7,121 nt of DNA. It comes from JBDTNK01 sp039933775 (GTDB lineage: Bacteria > Chloroflexota > Limnocylindria > QHBO01). The translations under genes and the position numbers were made by a program. This document shows, piece by piece, positions 5,415 through 7,121 of the stretch (position 1 is its first letter; each line of letters starts with the position of its first letter). The notes beneath the pieces are model-generated. The model was given only the letters and a program-made list of their open reading frames with translations. It made no database searches and was not told the DNA's origin. The stretch is from the NCBI GenBank assembly GCA_039933775.1, contig JBDTNK010000088.1, forward strand, positions 1-7,121. Reading direction: 5' to 3'.

Positions 5415-5703
5415 GCTACCCATCATGCGGGTGAGTGGCAAGGTCGGCCGCGCTGGAGCGTGCCAACTACTCGCTATCGGGGTAGCTGGCCCAGTCGACG
5501 GCTTGAGCGTGCCAAATACCCGATATGCGACTCGAATTCGCGGTTCGGGGGCGCAAAACCGCCGAGAGCCGCCGGCGCTACCCGTTACGGGGGTATTTGG
5601 CACACTGAGCGGGCGGAATCGGCCAATTGACCCGCCAACCGGGTAACACGCCATCGCGAGAGCCGCCGACTCTGCCAATGACCCGATATCCGGGTAACGA
5701 GCC
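5415..5703. repeat. Cluster of ACCCG/CGGGT palindromes with GCCAA flanks
   Basis: At least five related palindromic units occur here: around 5416-5434, 5462-5490, 5578-5600, 5622-5652 and 5674-5703. The cleanest are ACCCGATATCCGGGT (5681-5695) and ACCCGCCAACCGGGT (5630-5644). Most are flanked by GCCAA on the left, and several by TGGC or GCC on the right. Two starts are also direct repeats: 5456-5477 and 5505-5526 agree at 19 of 22 positions, beginning GAGCGTGCCAA. CGAGAGCCGCCG occurs at 5563-5574 and 5657-5668. The arrangement could be a set of operator sites or a decayed array of structured repeats. Confidence 0.7.
5509..5603. repeat. Inverted repeat E5 within the palindrome cluster
   Basis: GTGCCAAATACCC (5509-5521) and GGGTATTTGGCAC (5591-5603) are perfect 13-bp inverted copies separated by 69 nt. 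The centre holds a hairpin GCGGTT (5540-5545) with AACCGC (5557-5562). The spacing is close to the centres of E1-E3, so the unit may share their architecture. Confidence 0.7.
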
Positions 5704-5735
5704 CAATTCGGCGTCACGAGCCCAATCAGGCGTCA
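5698..5735. repeat. 19-bp tandem repeat upstream of leuC
   Basis: CGAGCCCAATTCGGCGTCA (5698-5716) is followed immediately by CGAGCCCAATCAGGCGTCA (5717-5735), 17 of 19 identical. A weak third start, CGAACCGAA, follows. It lies about 85 bp before the leuC start codon, a position where paired operator sites would be possible. Confidence 0.65.
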
Positions 5736-5802
5736 CGAACCGAAAGACCGCGCCACTCACGCTCAGCCAACCCCCATCCATGCACGTGCTTGACACGTTC
5801 GC

Positions 5803-5818
5803 TAGGGTGGCGGCATCC
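5803..5818 (+). promoter_or_regulatory. Putative leuC -10 box TAGGGT
   Basis: TAGGGT at 5803-5808 lies ten bases before the leuC ATG, a similar layout to the other TANNNT boxes in this window. TTGACA at 5790-5795 looks like a -35 hexamer, but it is only seven bases from the box, too close to pair with it. GGTGG (5806-5810) overlaps the box and might instead act as a ribosome site. Confidence 0.4.
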
Positions 5819-7121
5819 ATGAGTGAACTGACCCCTACCCACGCACGCCCCCGCACCATCGTCGAGAAGATCTGGGACGATCACGTCGTCGCCGAAGGAA
5901 CCGATGGTGCGCCCGATGTCCTTGGCATCGACCTGCACCTCATCCACGAGGTGACCAGCCCGCAGGCCTTCGACGGCCTTCGCGCGCGCGGTCTCGGCGT
6001 GCGACGCCCAGGACAGACGCTCGCCACCGCGGACCACAGCATCCCCACCAGCGACCGGTCGCTGCCGATCGCCGACGAGATGGCCGCCGTGCAGCTCCAG
6101 AAGCTCGAGGACAACTGCGAGGAGTTCGGGATTCCGCTGCACGGAATTGGGTCGCCACACCAGGGGATCGTCCACGTCATCGGTCCGGAGCTGGGGGTGA
6201 CCCAGCCGGGGATGACGATCGTGTGCGGCGACAGCCATACCGCGACGCACGGCGCGTTCGGGGCGCTGGCGTTCGGGATCGGCACCACCGAGATCGAGCA
6301 CGTCCTGGCCACGCAGGCGCTCCTCCAGCGCCAGCCGCGGACCTTCGAGGTGCGGGTCGATGGCCAGCTGCACTCCGGCGTGACCGCCAAGGACATCATC
6401 CTCAGCCTGCTTTCTCGGATCGGCATCGGCGGTGCAAACGGCCACGTCATCGAGTACACCGGCTCCGCGATCCGCGCGCTGGGCATGGAGGGCCGGATGA
6501 CGATCTGCAACATGAGCATCGAGGGCGGCGCCCGCGCGGGCCTCATCGCGCCGGACGACACGACGTTCGACTATGTCGCCGGCCGCCCGCATGCCCCCAA
6601 GGGCACCGACTGGGACGCCGCCGTGGACCGATGGCGCACGCTCCCCACCGACGACGGCGCCGGCTACGACCGCAGCATCGCCTTTGACGCCTCCGACCTG
6701 GAGCCGATGGTGACCTACGGCACGAATCCCGGCATGGGCTTCCCGATCACCAGCCGCATCCCCGACCCGGACGCATTGACCGATGCCACCCAGCGCGAGT
6801 CACTTCGCAGCGCGCTGGCCTACATGGCCCTCAACCCCGGCGAGCCGATCCTGGGGCGGCCGATCGACGTGGTCTTCATCGGTTCGTGCACGAACTCGCG
6901 CATCTCCGATCTTCGCGAGGCGGCGCGCATGCTGCGAGGCCGCCACGTCGCCGAAGGCGTGCGCGTCATGGTCGTCCCCGGCTCGACCGAGGTGAAGAAG
7001 CAGGCCGAGGCCGAAGGCCTGGCATCGGTCTTCCGTGAAGCTGGTGCCGAATGGCGCGAGGCGGGATGCAGCATGTGCATCGCCATGAACGGCGACCAGC
7101 TGTCGCCCGGCCAGTACTCGG
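5819..7121 (+). CDS. leuC: 3-isopropylmalate dehydratase large subunit (partial, C-terminus missing)
   Basis: This subunit, with LeuD, converts 2-isopropylmalate to 3-isopropylmalate in leucine synthesis. It carries the catalytic [4Fe-4S] cluster. The frame starts MSELTPTHARPRTIVEKIW and stays open for 434 codons to the window end. By family length about 40 residues are missing. The aconitase-family hallmarks are present: VCGDSHTATHGAFGALAFGI (starting about residue 135), the cluster ligands C357 in GSCTNSR, and C417 and C420 in CSMCIAMN. The 60- and 3-residue spacing of these cysteines is that of bacterial LeuC. IEGGARAGLIAPDDTTFDY and KGTDWD are also typical of LeuC rather than aconitase. 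The ATG at 5819 is chosen because it gives the normal N-terminus and follows a TAGGGT box. leuD would be expected next, outside the window. Confidence 0.96.
   Translation, partial: MSELTPTHARPRTIVEKIWDDHVVAEGTDGAPDVLGIDLHLIHEVTSPQAFDGLRARGLGVRRPGQTLATADHSIPTSDRSLPIADEMAAVQLQKLEDNCEEFGIPLHGIGSPHQGIVHVIGPELGVTQPGMTIVCGDSHTATHGAFGALAFGIGTTEIEHVLATQALLQRQPRTFEVRVDGQLHSGVTAKDIILSLLSRIGIGGANGHVIEYTGSAIRALGMEGRMTICNMSIEGGARAGLIAPDDTTFDYVAGRPHAPKGTDWDAAVDRWRTLPTDDGAGYDRSIAFDASDLEPMVTYGTNPGMGFPITSRIPDPDALTDATQRESLRSALAYMALNPGEPILGRPIDVVFIGSCTNSRISDLREAARMLRGRHVAEGVRVMVVPGSTEVKKQAEAEGLASVFREAGAEWREAGCSMCIAMNGDQLSPGQYS

Larger units (their letters stand above)
5205..5818. other. Long repeat-rich intergenic region upstream of leuC
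   Basis: These 614 bp lie between the MFS stop and the leuC ATG. They contain long inverted repeat E4 (5222-5353), a series of ACCCG/CGGGT palindromes (5415-5703), a 19-bp tandem repeat (5698-5735) and a TAGGGT box. Open frames across it have no recognisable domains and are broken up by the palindromes, so I call no gene. The stretch 5354-5414 is only G+C-rich sequence with GAGCC repetition. Confidence 0.7.

Noticed and set aside
5224..5646. Plus-strand frames of about 116-140 codons between the MFS gene and leuC
   Set aside because: They coincide with inverted and direct repeats, have no recognisable domain and no plausible ribosome site. The DNA looks structured rather than coding.
3879..5717. 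Minus-strand open frame of 612 codons opposite cupin, MFS and the intergenic repeats
   Set aside because: The translation is low-complexity Arg/Ala/Gly/Asp without domains and runs through palindromes. The plus strand encodes recognisable cupin and MFS proteins.
5790..5821. T-box riboswitch before leuC, suggested by AGGGTGG
   Set aside because: The T-box sequence needs AGGGUGGNACCGCG; here AGGGTGG is followed by CGGCATCC. The match lies too close to the ATG and no stem I-like structure was seen. A -10 box explains it better.

Overview
The window is G+C-rich DNA, judged by eye at roughly two thirds G+C. It comes from a bacterium that makes its own branched-chain amino acids. No gene fixes the lineage. 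The ABC-2 permease tail, TANNNT boxes placed directly before start codons, and the gene content fit a Chloroflexota- or Actinobacteriota-like, probably environmental, genome. That placement is inference. No tRNA, rRNA, CRISPR array, transposase or phage gene was seen.

Layout, left to right: (1) the last 86 codons of an ABC-2 type transporter permease (1-261, +). (2) A tight two-gene unit of an 83-aa helical protein (291-542, +) and an MNT-type nucleotidyltransferase (539-1108, +) joined by a GTGA overlap. (3) A 144-bp palindromic repeat (E1) between convergent genes. (4) ilvD, dihydroxy-acid dehydratase (1330-3090, -). (5) A 532-bp divergent intergenic region packed with palindromes E2 and E3, a short solo repeat unit, and a 37-bp duplicate of the ilvD promoter and start codon. 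(6) A cupin gene (3623-4003, +) and an MFS transporter gene (4011-5204, +), probably one operon. (7) A 614-bp intergenic region with another long inverted repeat (E4), a cluster of ACCCG/CGGGT palindromes and a 19-bp tandem repeat. (8) The first 434 codons of leuC, 3-isopropylmalate dehydratase large subunit (5819-7121, +), cut by the window end.

ilvD and leuC both serve valine/isoleucine/leucine synthesis and flank the cupin-MFS pair. Whether that pair relates to amino-acid transport cannot be told from sequence. Several genes have a TANNNT box 6-10 nt before an ATG, which suggests leaderless or near-leaderless transcripts.

The most unusual content is between the genes. Three elements (E1-E3) have 32-nt arms, loops of 60-80 nt, a shared inner arm end (GC[A/G]TTAGCCGG) and a shared octamer TGAGCGTG near the apex. 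The outer arm sequence differs between elements but matches within each, as expected for structured or MITE-like elements. Two 31-nt solo units related to the arms are also present, and one of them supplies the ilvD stop codon.
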